Shown piece after piece: positions 9,903 through 24,900 of a DNA stretch of 64,000 bases (within the stretch, counting starts at the first letter, position 1; each line of letters starts with the position of its first letter). The position numbers and the translations under genes are program-made. The notes beneath the pieces were generated by a model that saw nothing but the letters and a program-made list of their open reading frames with translations, ran no database searches and was not told the DNA's origin. This stretch comes from Prostheceraeus crozeri (Eukaryota; Platyhelminthes; Polycladida; Euryleptidae). The stretch covers positions 1 through 64,000 of the forward strand of contig CAJQUW010016941.1 in NCBI GenBank assembly GCA_907163375.1, in the 5' to 3' direction.

Positions 9903-12900
9903 CTGCAAGAAAATGTACAGAGGCTTTGCAGAAATAGTGCAAAGGTATTGGCGGTGCATCGAGGGTACCAACAGCTCAAAAGGTAGGAGGGCTACAGATG
10001 CAGCTATCGGCGGAGCAAGATGAGTTCGCTAATCAGGTTTCAAAAATAGTAAATTGGTATGTCTTGAAATTTATCACTTCCAACATGAATAACATATATT
10101 AACAATAATCCTACTCATAATGGTTCAATAGTAACACCGCTTGCTCATTAGCATTTTAAATTGTTGCATCATGAAGAAAAGAGAACTTTTGTCACTTGAC
10201 TGAAATAATTCGTGTCGCATAGCCCCGCAAGTAATCTATCTCAGTGAGTACTTAAGTTCAAATTATTTCATGCATTCACAGTTCACACAATTAAGTCGAC
10301 TAACTTGAGGATAAATCATGCTAAGGAATACAATCTACGTACAAGCACCCAGAAAATCAGATTTCATTACGAAGATTTCGGTGTTGCTTGCTACTTCTAT
10401 TTGCCAACACTAAGAACCACCACTCTTAGATACGCAAATAAAATATCAATGTACATAAACATGACGCTAGTAAAGGAATAATAGACAACACCACCGCATA
10501 CTGTAAATTATTACAAACTCGAAGTTGTTTAACAGCAAAAAAATACCTAAGTCCCCTACTCTATCAGTTCACACTGTATAGGGAGACAACGATCTCTGCT
10601 TCACTAGCCACCTAGTCAGACGGATGTTTCCCGAAGTGAAGGCTACAACAAGTGGCTGACCCACTAGCAACGTTAATTGTTTAACTTCCACCATTGCTCT
10701 TGAACGCTGAGTGAGCAAGAAGGCACAATACTCATTAGTCAGCATGTGTAACTGAATCCAGGTTTATAATCAGGTCCCTCCGACACAGGATCACTGTACT
10801 GGCAGCGATACGCTCACGAGACATAATGTATATATATAAGTGGAGGAGCATAAATAATGCAACGAACGCAATGAACTGAAGTAAAAGAAAAAATCTGGAT
10901 TCGCTTTTACCAAACATAAATAAGACTTTTGTATATTCTATGAATCAAGGGTTATCAAAAATTAATTGCAATTAATTGATTGATTGATTTGCAATGGGAA
11001 AGTATTTCATTGACTGCTTTACTTGTGTCACCATATAAATTATACTCACCATCGTAGGACGCACATTGCACCTTCAATGATGCATTTAGATATTAAGCTT
11101 ACTAAACGCATCTTATTCACAGACTGATGCCTTTTAGGATTCTTATTAGTATATTATTTAGTATACAGGGTCGGCAAAGATAAGTGGGACACGTATTTTT
11201 CTTTGTTATTTCTTCAATTTGTCAGGTTGCTCATCATTGAAGATGTCTCAAAGATTCAAATTTTTCAAATTATGAGTGATGCGACCAAGCAGCGTCTCAC
11301 ATGAAAAGAATGTGTTCATAGAAAGCTGACAATAGATTTGACAATAAATTTGTTGCCTTTCAATAAAGTTATTCTACGACAAAATTATTTTGTGATAGAA
11401 AGTCGATAGGCCTACTATGGCCTACACTGTAAACTGTAGGATACTAACTTACAGGCACGAAGCCGAAATTTCGTGCCACCACTAGGTGACATTGCCACGC
11501 GTAATTCACGCGCAATTACGAAACACCCCAAACATCCGTGGTTAAGGACATTCTATTCTTCTACCCGCGTGCATACGCGCTGCACTAAGAGTCAGAAATC
11601 ACTTGATCTGATGCTGTTAAAACGGGGAATGTTCATAAATACGCGCGGGCGAGCGTTTCTAGTTTGCGCGTCGTCTACGGTTGTCTGCGTTGCCGCTGAA
11701 CCACGGATGAACCGCTAAGCATATTCTGTCTTCCATGAGCATGAAATTGAGGTCCTATCACATTGTTTAGCCTCTGATACATGTGGACACATGAGACGCA
11801 AAGTCTATATAACAGGACTGCCAACTATACTAACTTATATAACAGATGTTGCAGCAATGTCCCGCATAGCCACGGATGTTTAGGGTCATGTGTAATTACA
11901 CGTAATTGAGCGCGGCATGTCACCTAGTGAGTTAGCGCCTAGTGAGTGCCTTTCCAGTGCCTCGAGGCGCCACTAGGCACTAATAGGCACCAAACCAAAT
12001 ATTTGTTTATCCAATGAAATCGAAGGAAAAATCAATGGGCACGAACTCGGCACTATGAACTTCGTGCCTACTCGTGCCTTGTGTTGGCTAGAATTGATGC
12101 CTAAATTTCGTGCCTAATTCAAGCGAAATTTCGTGCCCTAGAGTTTGCAGTGTACTGACAGACATCCTAAGACAATTAATTAATCATAAAACTATCAAGT
12201 GTCGAATGCTTAAATTGAATGTTTGTCACTATTAATAAGGCATGTCCATGATGATTTTGATGCAAAATAGTTAATAAAGGAAGAGAGTTTCCAAACTGTG
12301 TTTTTGCCATGTCTATTGGGCATTCAATGGCTTGAGTGAGCCTACATTTTACCTGAATTACATAAAGTAAGCTTCTAATGCAGTGCTAGTGGAATATTGA
12401 ACATTAGTGGCGGCTACTTATACAAGAATAGTATCGATCGATTAGATGTGCAACATTTTAAAGTCATTTAATAGAAGAAATAACACTGAAAAATGCTCGT
12501 CCCACTTATTTTTGTCGACACTGTATTTATGTTACTCGTACAATACTTAATGATAACTTTGAAAACTCTACTTTATGCTCTGTTATCTAGGCCGTGTGAT
12601 TATTATTCACTTGCTTCAAAGACTGCTTTATCACTGTAATAATGATGCATGAAGTTAAATCTGCAATAAGATTTATCATCATTTACATCCATTTAAGAAT
12701 ATAGTTCTATGTATTTCCTGAAATGGGTCAAACAGGACATTATACAAATTGATTATAAGCTATTATGTGACTTGTAGGGTGCATGCAAGCCTATGCAGCC
12801 TAAATCGTTTAAGTGAAATATCTAAAAATTCAAAATCAAGAAGTAGTCTATTCAAATGGTATAGACAATAATTGCTATTAATTGATTGCTGTCATCAATT

Positions 12901-15900
12901 AATTGCAATGATTTTATGATCACCCTTCCTATGAATATTCATAAATGCGCTCGCACAAGTAGCAGAGTTATTTGGTGCTGTGATCTATGATGCCTTAATA
13001 TTGCAATGCACTCGAGATTTTCATTGTCACATTTTAACGACGTACACTTTCTTTTCTGTCTTGATTTTCAATATTTCTACAATATAACCTGAGCTGAACG
13101 GAAAGTGAAGTGAAGTGTTTCCTCCGCGCAAATTCGAATGAGGAATTATCACACAGAGACCAACACAATTTAATTCAGTACCACACGAGAAAATTTTTTC
13201 CTATGAACCATTCAATTAGCGAATGACTTAGGGCAGCGCTTATCAACCTTTCATAACCAAGAACTGATATCTAGCCACATATAGCTTTCAGGCATAGAGT
13301 AGGGACATATAGGTAGAGTGTCGACTCAAAAAAGTATCTGCATACAGTGAAAAATTTTATATGATAAGATTCAGTTTTTTGCGGAGATTACGTTCCTGTA
13401 GTCCAAAACATTATTTGAGCAGTTTTAAAAAAGTCAAAATTTTGCTCATTTATATGCCATCGAGATGACGAGCCTATACAAGTAGTATGAAACAAGTTGG
13501 ATATAAAAAAGAATGAATATTTGCTAATAAGCATCCCAACTAAGCGGAAATTCAGCTGATTTGCAGGGGAATTTCATGAGCTGCATTCTAATGGAAGTCT
13601 TCATGTAAAAGTTGATCGATCCTATTGTGCTTTCTTGACTGAAATTTCAAGTTTTCAATTCAATTTTCATCGGCACAATTCATTTTTATGATTCACTAAA
13701 TTCATGTTTCATTTCTTGAATCTGAATAGTGATGTGGACCCATTCACATCTTTCAAAGTTAATTGAAATCATTGTCTTTGATTATGTGATTTTGCTCTGC
13801 CAGTGGCAATAGGAATGCAATAGGAACCCATAGAATTGCTAATTTAACAAACATAAAATAACCAAGGCTGTCATGACACTGAGAATCTGTAAAATACCAT
13901 CATTCCTTCTGCATTACAATCGTGATCACTCAATTCCGTGGCAATTACTTCAAAACTGCAAAAATTTGCATATCTCACAATTGGTAACAATACCAACTGT
14001 ATCCCCCTCGAGTTCATGTAATAAAATCGAAAGTATACACATTGGGATTAAATAAATGAGGAGTTGCCACTCTACCTAATATACCTACTCTATGCTTTCA
14101 GGTGTTCTTCAATGCAATTGAGAATCAAACAATTGACCTCATAGAACTACTATCAAGTCAAAGAAAATCTGAATCTTGAATGTCGATCAATAGTTTCCCT
14201 CCCACTCCTTCAACATCGCAAGCACGAATAGGTAAATTAACATTGAACATCAGGCACTACTTTTCCCTCTAAGAATGACGACACATATCCAATGCCCATA
14301 GTTTATGTATCCAGCGATTGCTCCAATGCCATCAAAGCTCTGTTAATAATAGAAAGAAATTAAATAAACGATAGATCAAATTGCCATGCAAAAGATGTGC
14401 GGCTGGTAGGATTCGAACCTACGACCAAGGTTAACTAGACTTCTGCTCCACCGACTGATCTACGAGCCGTTAACAAGCGACTGTGTCAATTGGCAGGATC
14501 AAACCCTCACCACCACACATCAGTTGTCATAGCAGTTATGATCAATGAATAAATAGTACTATGAAAGACAGGACTAACATATCCAAGCTCAGGAAGTCAT
14601 TTATAGTCGGAAAAGATGCAAAAGTACAATTTCCACATAGTTTCTCTAAAAGCCTACCATCTTTGTAATCTTCTCTTCCATTACACACTTAAGGCATAAT
14701 CTGACCGTGTCAATAAATAAGATTTCCATCCAAGGCTCATTACCGAATGGATCGGCAAGGTGATGAATTGGATCACGGAAAACTATAGGTATTTCACCAA
14801 ATAATGTCCGATTATATCAGATTAATTCGATGTCTCATATTGACTTCGTTTAAAAATGTTCTGTGAAGTGAGGGGTAAGAAACCTTTTCATAGTTATTCA
14901 TTGTGAATAATTTTCTGAGTAATCTGTTTGATTTTCTTTATCGCATTAGAAATTTTTAGCGAAATAAAATCAACAGGCATACAGTTCCACAAACACTCAA
15001 AATTCAGTCGATGTTTAGGGAAGTAAACATTATTTATCAACTTACATAACGATTTATAACGATACATGAGCATCATTAGCGCAGCAACCACTTTGCGATG
15101 AGCGCTCATCTTAATTGTAGAATTTCAAATAAATAATCAGACAGGAAAAATTACAAAATTGAATTATGTTTTCAAATTATCGCACTGACAGGTGTATTTC
15201 ATTAATTATTTTGCAATCAACGTTCAGATGATGAAAAACCTGCAAATGTACAGCAGCATCTTGAAAATACAGCACATCGGAAAATAGGAACTGCGCAACC
15301 TGCTGAGTTAATTAAATTCCTATGATATTAAAACTGACTAAAAAACTCATGTTTGTGAGACAAATCTCTCCCTTTTCTTCGTCATCGTCAACTTAAATGC
15401 ATTATCATTCAGAATTGCAAAGTAGTTGCTCTTGTGCATCGATTGCTTACGTGGCGAGCTTTCTAGGACGCTCTACCCGTCTTAATCAAGCCAGAATGAA
15501 CTTCAAGTCAATTGAGACGGCCAATGGCCACAGATCAATGCATTAAAATCAAATATGTCTGTCGTTAACATCATTTGGAAAACACACAGTTGAACGCCGC
15601 AGTTCGACTCGGTGTCAACTTCGATGCAATCATGGACAAGCTAATAGAAAATCTGATAACTGAATTGGAGAAAAGTTAAAAAGCGGATAAAAAAATTCTC
15701 GCAATTATCATTAATCAATTTGCTTCGGAATTGCCTGCAGTTCTATGTTACTGCATAGCTACCCTATTTTCTCCAATAATTAAATCGCTTTAGTAAACCT
15801 ATTGTCCGATGTTTACAATAAATATCCGACAAATAGAACACAGAAATGCAAATTTCCATCCACCAAACACTTTGGACCTTTCATGACACTATTCGATTCC

Positions 15901-18900
15901 AGAAATTTCAATGACAAATTTTCATCACATGAAACTCAGAATGGGAAATTATTGCTAATATGCAATGCAGTTCATATAATATACATAATGCATTGAGAGG
16001 CCAAAAAGCACAGCTAGGGTATTCAAGAAGAACGCTACATACACTTAGCGTTCAGGCAAGGGTGAACTATTCATTTGTAACTAAATCTGCGGGTATGTTG
16101 CGGGTGCAGAATTTCGGCACTTCAGTTCATAGTGCATTCCTTTAGGCGGCGAAGATATGGGATTTGCAGTCTTAGGGCGGGCGAAATTCATATACTTACA
16201 ATCGCTGATGGTGGAGATAACAGAGACCGCACGTGAAGTTGCACCTATATTATGACACAATGTGGTCAACATGTGGTACTGGATGCATGGAAAACGTCCA
16301 ATATCAACACCGATGGTAGGACAGACTTACCTTGCATGAAGTTGGCCTGAGCTGCCATCATTGATGCTTGTTGTCGAGCTAACTCCCTCTCGCGAATTCT
16401 GTAACAGATGAAAGAAGTTTTCATGTGCTGAAGACATAATCATAAATTAATAAATTAGATCAGAGAGAAATGTCGATTGATATAATAAAAAGGAAACACC
16501 TCAGATCATCAATTTCGCTCAGACATGTTCCTGCCAACTGTGTTGGCTTCTCAAGGCTAGTCAACACTTTTGGTTGTCTTCAGAAGCCAACACAGTAGCT
16601 CGCCTTTAGAAGCCAATACAGTTGCTCGCATTGGGAAGCTAACACAGTAGCTCGCCTTGAGAAGCCAACATCGTTGCTCGTCTGATACAGAACTCGGGTA
16701 ACCGGGTTCGAATCCCAGCGCGGAATACTATTCTAAACATTCATTTTGCTAAGAAAGGATGGAATTGTCATTTACAGAACGGAGCCCGGTACTAAGAAAT
16801 GACGTCATTTTTCAAATCCCTCCGACGTGATAACAAGAGTGGGGATGGAATGGGTTGTCGCTTCATGTCATCTTTCGTTGAAAAATGGATCGGTTGCTAG
16901 ATAATTCTTCGTGTCTCTATTATTTCAATGCTGCTGATTATTGATTGGAATTTAATGCGTCAGTATTTCTATCAAAATATTAACTTTTTGGTGTATATTT
17001 CTGTCATCAATATTGCGGGCTTTCAGCAGGCTACTAGAATCTGGTCAAAACTGAATTGGTCAACATTTGTAATTAATGAAACATTTAATACATGTCGTAC
17101 TACTTATTTAGTGCAACTTGCCATCTATTTAAACTAAGTCGGTACTTTCAGTATTACGAAAACGTCGATTTCAGATGACTTTAAAATATAATCGGCCAAT
17201 CAAAAAAATAACTAATCTGTATATCCCTAGCCGAAATGTGACAATCCACTTCTAGCATATTTAATAATTTCTAGTGATTGCAAATTAAGATAAAAACACA
17301 TCACTTGCGAATATGGCCGCATGAGTGCGAACATAGGCATATAATAGCCCGAAATATCTCGTTAGCATTATGCAGTCACTTGGTGCTGTAACACAAAATA
17401 CAACTGACTACCCCCGGAATTATACTAAGAATTAGAAATTAAACTCGCCCCAAAATTCTGTCTTCAGGGCAAGACAGAGAGATGAGTATAGCAAATAGAT
17501 AACTTACCGCTTTTCTGCACGATCTTTGGCTTCCTTCCGTGCCTTCTGACTGCCGTAGGGTGGATGTGGTTTAATGTCAATCAATTTACCCTCCTCCTCT
17601 GAAAACACAGAAGACACATTGGAATAGACGCACGTACGTATTATTGAAAGTGCCTTATTCAAATCAGGTGTGCAACTGATCATCTCCAAAATGGTCTTAA
17701 TAAAACTGGCTAAGGGAAAGGCACAAAATGAAAATTGATATCAGAAACGATTTCAGAAACATATAAAATCCAGGTTTTATTCAAAATTTTGGCCGAAAAC
17801 TCGGATAGTTTTAAAGTAGGCCTATTTCCATGAACTATCAGAGACTATTGTCTTTCTGGCATCAACAGGTAGAAACCTTTGCTTTACATTTTGCTGAAAG
17901 CGTTTCTGTCACTTAAATTCCAGTTGTGGCTCATCCTTGGACAGCTTTGTCAAAACTTGGCTTCAGGATCAATTTGTAAAGAGATCATTTTGACCTGGAT
18001 CAGATTTCTACAGATTCCCAGATTTCTTCAGATTTTTCCTTTTTATGAATACCTAATGGAAGGACTGACTTCCAAAAAATTTTCTCGAGGCGTGAGAGCT
18101 ATTGCCTTCTCATGGGTTACGTCCTAAAATTCACTTAAAAATATCTTCAATATATTCACTCTAATTTTCAAAAATGCTGCATGACGATTGGAAATCGTCT
18201 CATTCTCGGGGGGGGGAATGATAGGCTCGAGCACGGAGCCTCCCACCTAAAGACGCTAGTGATGCGCCTTCAAACCGGTAGGTTTTTAACCGTTGATCGC
18301 TACCTTTGGAAAGCACGTACGCTCTGATCGCTTCCTCTATTCGCGTGGATGCATTGCTGTAGGCTGATTGGCATCTTGACTTAAAATACTTTTTTAGTCT
18401 GACTCAAAATCTTGAGAGACTAGGAGATTATACAGTGTATAGGTAGAATGCCTAAAAGCAAATATGAACTGGTTTTGGTAGAATTGAGCTATATGAGTTC
18501 TGGTTGATATTTAAATAATAATTGACAGAGACAAGAAGTTAGACTGAATACCGCAATGTTACCCCATCGATGAGATTCAATAATGCTGCCATGTCACCCC
18601 TTCTCTCCGACATGTTAATCTACCCGCTACAATATTTTTCATCTTATCCTAAAGACATGTACATGGAGGCAACCTTAAAATGTAAATTTTTCTGAATATG
18701 CAAGACTAAAGATTTAAGAAGCAAACAGCAAGTGCCTACATACATGCAAACGGCATTATCCTGTTGCCAGATTAACAGCTTCACTAAATATTCACATTCT
18801 CTACCCTCGGGACTTTCGGCACATACGGATCGATCTGCAAATTCGGGCAGGAGCACGCCATGCGTCGATCCACAGGTCAGTGTCTTATTGCTCGCCAAAC

Positions 18901-21900
18901 TCCTGAAAAGAGCTGCGGTATATGCATATAGCCTTGATTTCAAGGTTAAACATCATTAATGGCCCTGCAACAACAAAATCTTTCTGAACTATCGTCTCTA
19001 TCACGCAATTCAGTGCCCCTAACTTTTCAGGTCGAAAAGATATTTCTATGCGCCCTCTTGCTGGCACCATCATGAAAAATGGCCGGCTGGGAATCGAACC
19101 CAGTCCTTGTAATGCTAACGCGGCACGAAGTTCACCAAGACTAGAGAAGGACGCCTTCCTCAACGGTGTCAGCAACAGGCATAGCTCAAAGTGCGCACTA
19201 TGACATCATCCTCCTGACTTGTTTTCTCCAAACAATAGCAGCTGCGTCCAGGCGACTCGATCATGTAAGTTCCACAATTAAAAATGCAATAACATGAATG
19301 AACGGAGAATCTCACCTTTGTTCAATGGATGTTTCAATGCGTAATCAAGAAGTGATCGATACTCAGAGCAACAGAACAGCTCTTCAGGCGCTTTGCTGGA
19401 TTGTTCTTCTAAGGTTGGCAGTGGTGGGACTGGCTCCCCGCAGAATTGACAAGCAGAACCAGTTGGTATTGTGATTCCAGCAATGCGTTGTCGAGGTGAA
19501 TCCGGAGGATTCGTAGGCATTTCAGATTCTCGTACGTACTGGAAAAAGAAAAAGCATGATAGAAGAGTTCAACACTGACAATTACGTTAACAGCTATCAT
19601 GCGCCAAGCAGTGAACGTGCAATGATATCCCAGATTCCGAACACACGGTGAAGTAGAAACTTGACGTCCGTGATTCCCAAAGAATGAAACATGCAACCCG
19701 ACGAGATATACGTTGTCGTTCTCGAGGAAGTCAGTATCAAATCAACACCATCCATACAAACATGTACTAGTATTCATTGTATGTATATGTTAACTCTGAT
19801 TTCAGCAAATCAAAGACATTCTACCCAATTACCTAAATTCCGCAATAAACCGGGGCATAAATATATCAATTGATGACAGATCGCATCTTTGTGAAATAAA
19901 TTTCTCTCGAGTTCAATTGCAGATGAATTTACAAGCCTTGAGCATCGAAACTATAATTGATCGTGCACTCGACATGTTTCGCCTTCTCTTCTCAAAGCTA
20001 CCTATTGTACATAGTATGTACATGTAATATATACCTAGATGTGCAACGCACATTGTGCATAGAAGTAATCAAAATATACAGTTGTAGAGCGCATGAAAGA
20101 TCGCATTCAACACGGACTTAGCAATCTCATTCATTTCTAGTGTGAATTATATCTCCATAGCCTTCGTCTTTTTTTAGTCATTTCAGATGTAGAGTACTCG
20201 TAACTGTTTTAACAAGGTTTGGGAAGGGTTTGACTAGCGTAATGTGTGTTTACCGTGCATACGACCTTTCTAACAAAGTGATCTTTTGGAAATTGTTACT
20301 TTGTAATTTAAAGATGAGCACTCTCCCATAAGTTGTGGTCCCGAAATTTCCGAATTTCTACCAATGCTGAATAAAAACACAAGTAATGGATTTAAATTCA
20401 ATTTTTGTTGTAAAATATGGATAGTCTTCAATTGACCATCAAACAGAGAATGTTACAATTTCAAAAATGCGCTGAGAGCTGCTATCAAAAATGTTATCTG
20501 TTGCCTGAAACGCTAATCAAGGCTCCACGGACCATGCAGCATGATGGTAGAATACATTTATGACGGCAATGGGCAGTTAAACCTTCCTCTTGTTCAATTA
20601 CAAATAATCTACAATGGTTGGTGCCGCAAACTCCAGGTTTTGTTGACAACTGGTTACTCTACATGAGGCTAATTCATTACTGAAGACTTGAGAAAGTGGC
20701 ACTGCTTCGATCATGAGTAAAAAGTGAATATTACATTAGGGAATGTTCGGAAATATCCAACACTGAATAACAGTCGAGATTGTGTCTGCTATCGAAAATC
20801 CATCACAGTCATTCGTATAAAGAACTTTATATTTGCCAAGGCAACATAATCTTGGGGAGATAAGCTTTTTACAGGTATAAACAGTAGACAACAGGGATGT
20901 TGTCATGATATAGATGTATGCAAATTAGATCACATAATAGTAAAAAGCATATGGATGTACATAGAGTAGAACAAATGTATAAAATTTTACGAATCAAGAA
21001 ATCGGATTCCAATACTACATGTTTATCTTTGTCGCTGGCCCTACAATAATATTAGCCATATTGAACTAGCATGAACTATATTAAATGACTCGTATATCAC
21101 TAAATGATGACGCCATGAGTAAATCTGTCATTAAAGATAAATTGAGAAAGTATTCGTCCTATGTTAAATGATCATAAGTAGGTTTCTGATAACACCATAA
21201 ATGAGTCCAATCCTTAAATACATATACGGTAGGCATATACCAAAACAATAGGCGCAACATGCAAACAGTAAACACAGTGATGTACTTGTTATGGAGGACG
21301 CTCGATACTGTCAGTGCTGAAAGAGAAAGGATCGGCCTTGGCGCGACTACAGAAAAGAAGAAATATATTCCGTCAACAAATTACAAAAAAATAACGTAAA
21401 AAACAAATAAGGCGAGAGAAACAACATAATAATCAACATAGAATGAATCATACCGACTGTAGAGAGAATCCGCGTAATGGAGAGAAGTGCTCATGTGACA
21501 CAAAGTTTGCTGTTACAATGAAAACACATATTTAGCATAGCATGTACTCGAAATCATTTACAGTAAGTACTAATAAATTTCGAGCATTGATGATATTATT
21601 TATGTGCTCTAAATACTAATCACGATCACGATATTTACAGCTAGCAGCTAAACGTCGTGCACCGAGAATCAACGTCTGTGTCTACAATCAAGATCTAATT
21701 TGACACATTAATTACTTAAGGCAAGATATTCATCATTAATTGTTACAATGAATAACTCTTCGTGCATGTTACCGCATTCCTGTCAATCCTCGCTTACTTA
21801 TCGAATCCAATAGCAAGATTTAAAGAGATTATGAAATATAAATATCTGAATGAAATATTGAAACTGCTTAAGTTTCATTGTCTCTATGATCTTCCTCTCT

Positions 21901-24900
21901 GTGTGATTTTGACCATGCATGTGATCCTGAAGCTTTTGACTAGCCTACATTTGTTGACTTTGTAGAAGGCAGAGAAACAGATGGTGAAAGCATGAATAAA
22001 ACTAGCATTTTCTAGTCGACAATTTTTATAAAGTATTTTAATACTATTGTCATAAACCATAGTCATTGTTACTAAGCAATGAACTTTAATTTTTATAGTC
22101 ACTTTAGCAATTAACAATACTATTGTTATTGACAATACGCACATTGTCAATGTTTATGCATGTTTATTGCATGAACGCCTGATTCCTGAGTGAAAGAAGT
22201 AAAAGTTTGCTACTACAATGCATTTCAATAAATATGACTCTCATTTCATCATCCACATGCTAATATTTCTTTTAACGCCCCTGTTTGACAATCTGCTTAC
22301 ATTTAGTCATAAATTCTCCTCGCCGTCAATGAAGCACTTAAATGTGAAATAATGATTAAATCGCTTATGTTGATCATCTAAAGATCATGTAAGGATTCTT
22401 TCTGTCATGATGCCATGATTGTTAACTAAAGCTGCGAACGAATATAAAATGAAGATCTTTCAATCTGGTCTGCCATATTCAAACATTGCAGGTGTTACAT
22501 ACGTTCGCATGAATTGAAGAAGACGGCGATGCTGCAGCATTGCACAGCTCCTGCCTTGTCAACCAGAGGGGATTCACAACTTGTTTAGAAATGCCCTCTT
22601 TTCGAAGGTCTGATTTTTGCCTTTTTCGAACTTTTTATATATAACTTGTTAGAAACACATCGATATCACTTTGGAGACTTTATGAATCATAGTGTAATCT
22701 GCATGTTATGCATATCGAATCTGAGATTCGATGCTATGTAATCTGAATATAGTACTCGGTACTGTAAAGCCTAATCACCGGAAGTCAGTCTTTTGCGGTC
22801 AATATTTTCTGTCAGGGACTGAGCTCCTCTCAAAGCAGACGTTCAGCACACGAACACCTGAATAACGCCGGCATGGGTAGTAAAACATTTGTCCGTTTCA
22901 CTACAATTAACGGTCAAGAAGACAGAAATGGTTGTTTCTAAATATTAGCAGCATCTGTTCCCCGTTGGGTGATTCCCCTACATCATGCAGGAAAACTCAG
23001 ACAATGTACATTTGCATACTTTTCCATATCCACATAAGATTCATTGAAATGTATTGTTCAGATTTTGTGCGCGGAATTTGTAATTTTTTAGGAACTAGTC
23101 TTCCAATAACTTGCTTATTTAGTATTCGTTGAGATTCTCTTGTCTGCAATAAAACTTATAGAATTTTGATGCTATGATTTCAATGACTTTTGATTGAATT
23201 TTATATTTTTACGTGAGAGCGCATTATAGGAATTTGGGTAGTTCTTATTCTGGAGATTTAGCGTTCAATGGGAAAAGGATCGATCGATGATGTTATTAAC
23301 AGACCTACATGTACAATGTGCACAGAAAAGCTTTTTCTGACCAATATATTTCGTCAGTTATCCACTGACATTATCAAGGTTACAATATTCTCCCAATTAT
23401 CGCAATCAGTAGAAATTCATGCTTTCGATTATACGAACCAGCTCATTTCCTAAGGATAAGAGCATGTGAAAAGAGGATAAGCGTGCATGAGAGCGAAACC
23501 AGAAATCAGTGATAGGTTACAACTCCAATGTTCAATAAATGCAAGTGAAGCAACCTGCTTATGCAGATGTAGAAATCGAAACATATATCAAAACCTATCA
23601 ACAAAAAGTAGAAATACTCAAATTGTCAATTGCCTACATGTGTTCTGAATACCAACCTTTGAGTTTACTTCAATGAAAGATTCTAAGGTATTTCATCAAC
23701 AGAATTCAGTATTGTTTCAAATACCGGGCTTGATGTATTATCTTCCACTAGGGAATCCCGTCAAAACTGTAAGTTTGTCAATTGAATTTATTTTACCCTT
23801 TTTTCTTTCTGGCTTCCTTACTTTATTTAAGCGTACAGCTGTGATTTTCTTTCTACATCTTATTACGATTTACTATCAACTTACTGTTAGCATTATATTA
23901 GTAGTCTAATGTTTCGTGTCCACATGTACATAGAACTTTATCTTGATAGCTTTGTCCGTCCCTGCAAACTTTGATTGCCTGATGATGGACACCGATGGTG
24001 TTTGAAAGTGCTTGCACGAATAAGTTCGATTGACAATCATATCTGTTTTAACGGGATCCCTCAATGAAAAGAATTCAGTATTCTATTGATGCAAAGGGCT
24101 AATGCCGCAGCATAATCTGCACTGCTTTGACATTGACAGATTGATTTCCATTTTCAAGGACTTTCAAGTCGGCGGATGTAGATGACCAACGATCAGATAA
24201 TCAGCCACAGTGTGATATCATGACACGTAAAACGTTTATGTACTGAAAGATGGCTTATGAGGGCCATGTGGTTTAGAATTATAAGTAATGACTAATGCAA
24301 GGAATAAAACCACAAGAAAATGATACACACTATAAACGAAAAGTATTGTGTGAAAAAGGTACATCATAAATACGAAGTTACAACTCTGAATTAGTGGGAA
24401 ATAATGCAATCAAAATTTCATCAAATGGCAATTGAATATAAAACGACACACCAGCAATCTAGACAAGAGAGTATCATAAGTACCTGAGTACCATATTTGA
24501 AAACCATTGGAGTGCAGTGCACTCCGGATAAGCGGGAAAAACCAAGAAACAGTTCTAACACATGTAAAATCCTCCGGTTAAGAGGGAGAGTTTTCGAGAG
24601 TCACTCCGTTCAAACGGGAGAATTTCTTTTCATTATCAGTAATTTAGTCATTTTTTGTGGAAAATTGGATCTGAACTTCTACATACATTAACTGATCTTC
24701 GTTTTTGCTTCAACCAAAACCGTATTTTTATTCTTGCTACTTGAAGTTTAGCACTGTGGCAGTAAGCGTAACAAAAAAATCATTTCCTACTCCAAGACGT
24801 GGTCGCATTGGATGAGAAGGGATCTTATACATGAACCCTCGTTTTTCTTGTGGCCACTAAGAAGCAATCTAATGCATCTATTCTTTTCACAAGTAATTGC

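Noticed and set aside
10963-12912. Outer inverted pair attgcaattaattgat around the mariner-like element
   Set aside because: The word is short, AT-rich and nearly palindromic itself. No target duplication was found, so an outer element is not claimed.
13234-13250. hAT-style end word cagcgcttatcaacctt
   Set aside because: No inverted partner or 8 bp duplication could be found.
14400-14470. Functional tRNA-Thr gene
   Set aside because: Acceptor and anticodon stems have mismatches and the base after the anticodon is atypical; kept only as a tRNA-like sequence.
16541-16680. CRISPR-like regular repeats
   Set aside because: Units are contiguous without spacers and the context is animal nuclear DNA; it is a minisatellite.
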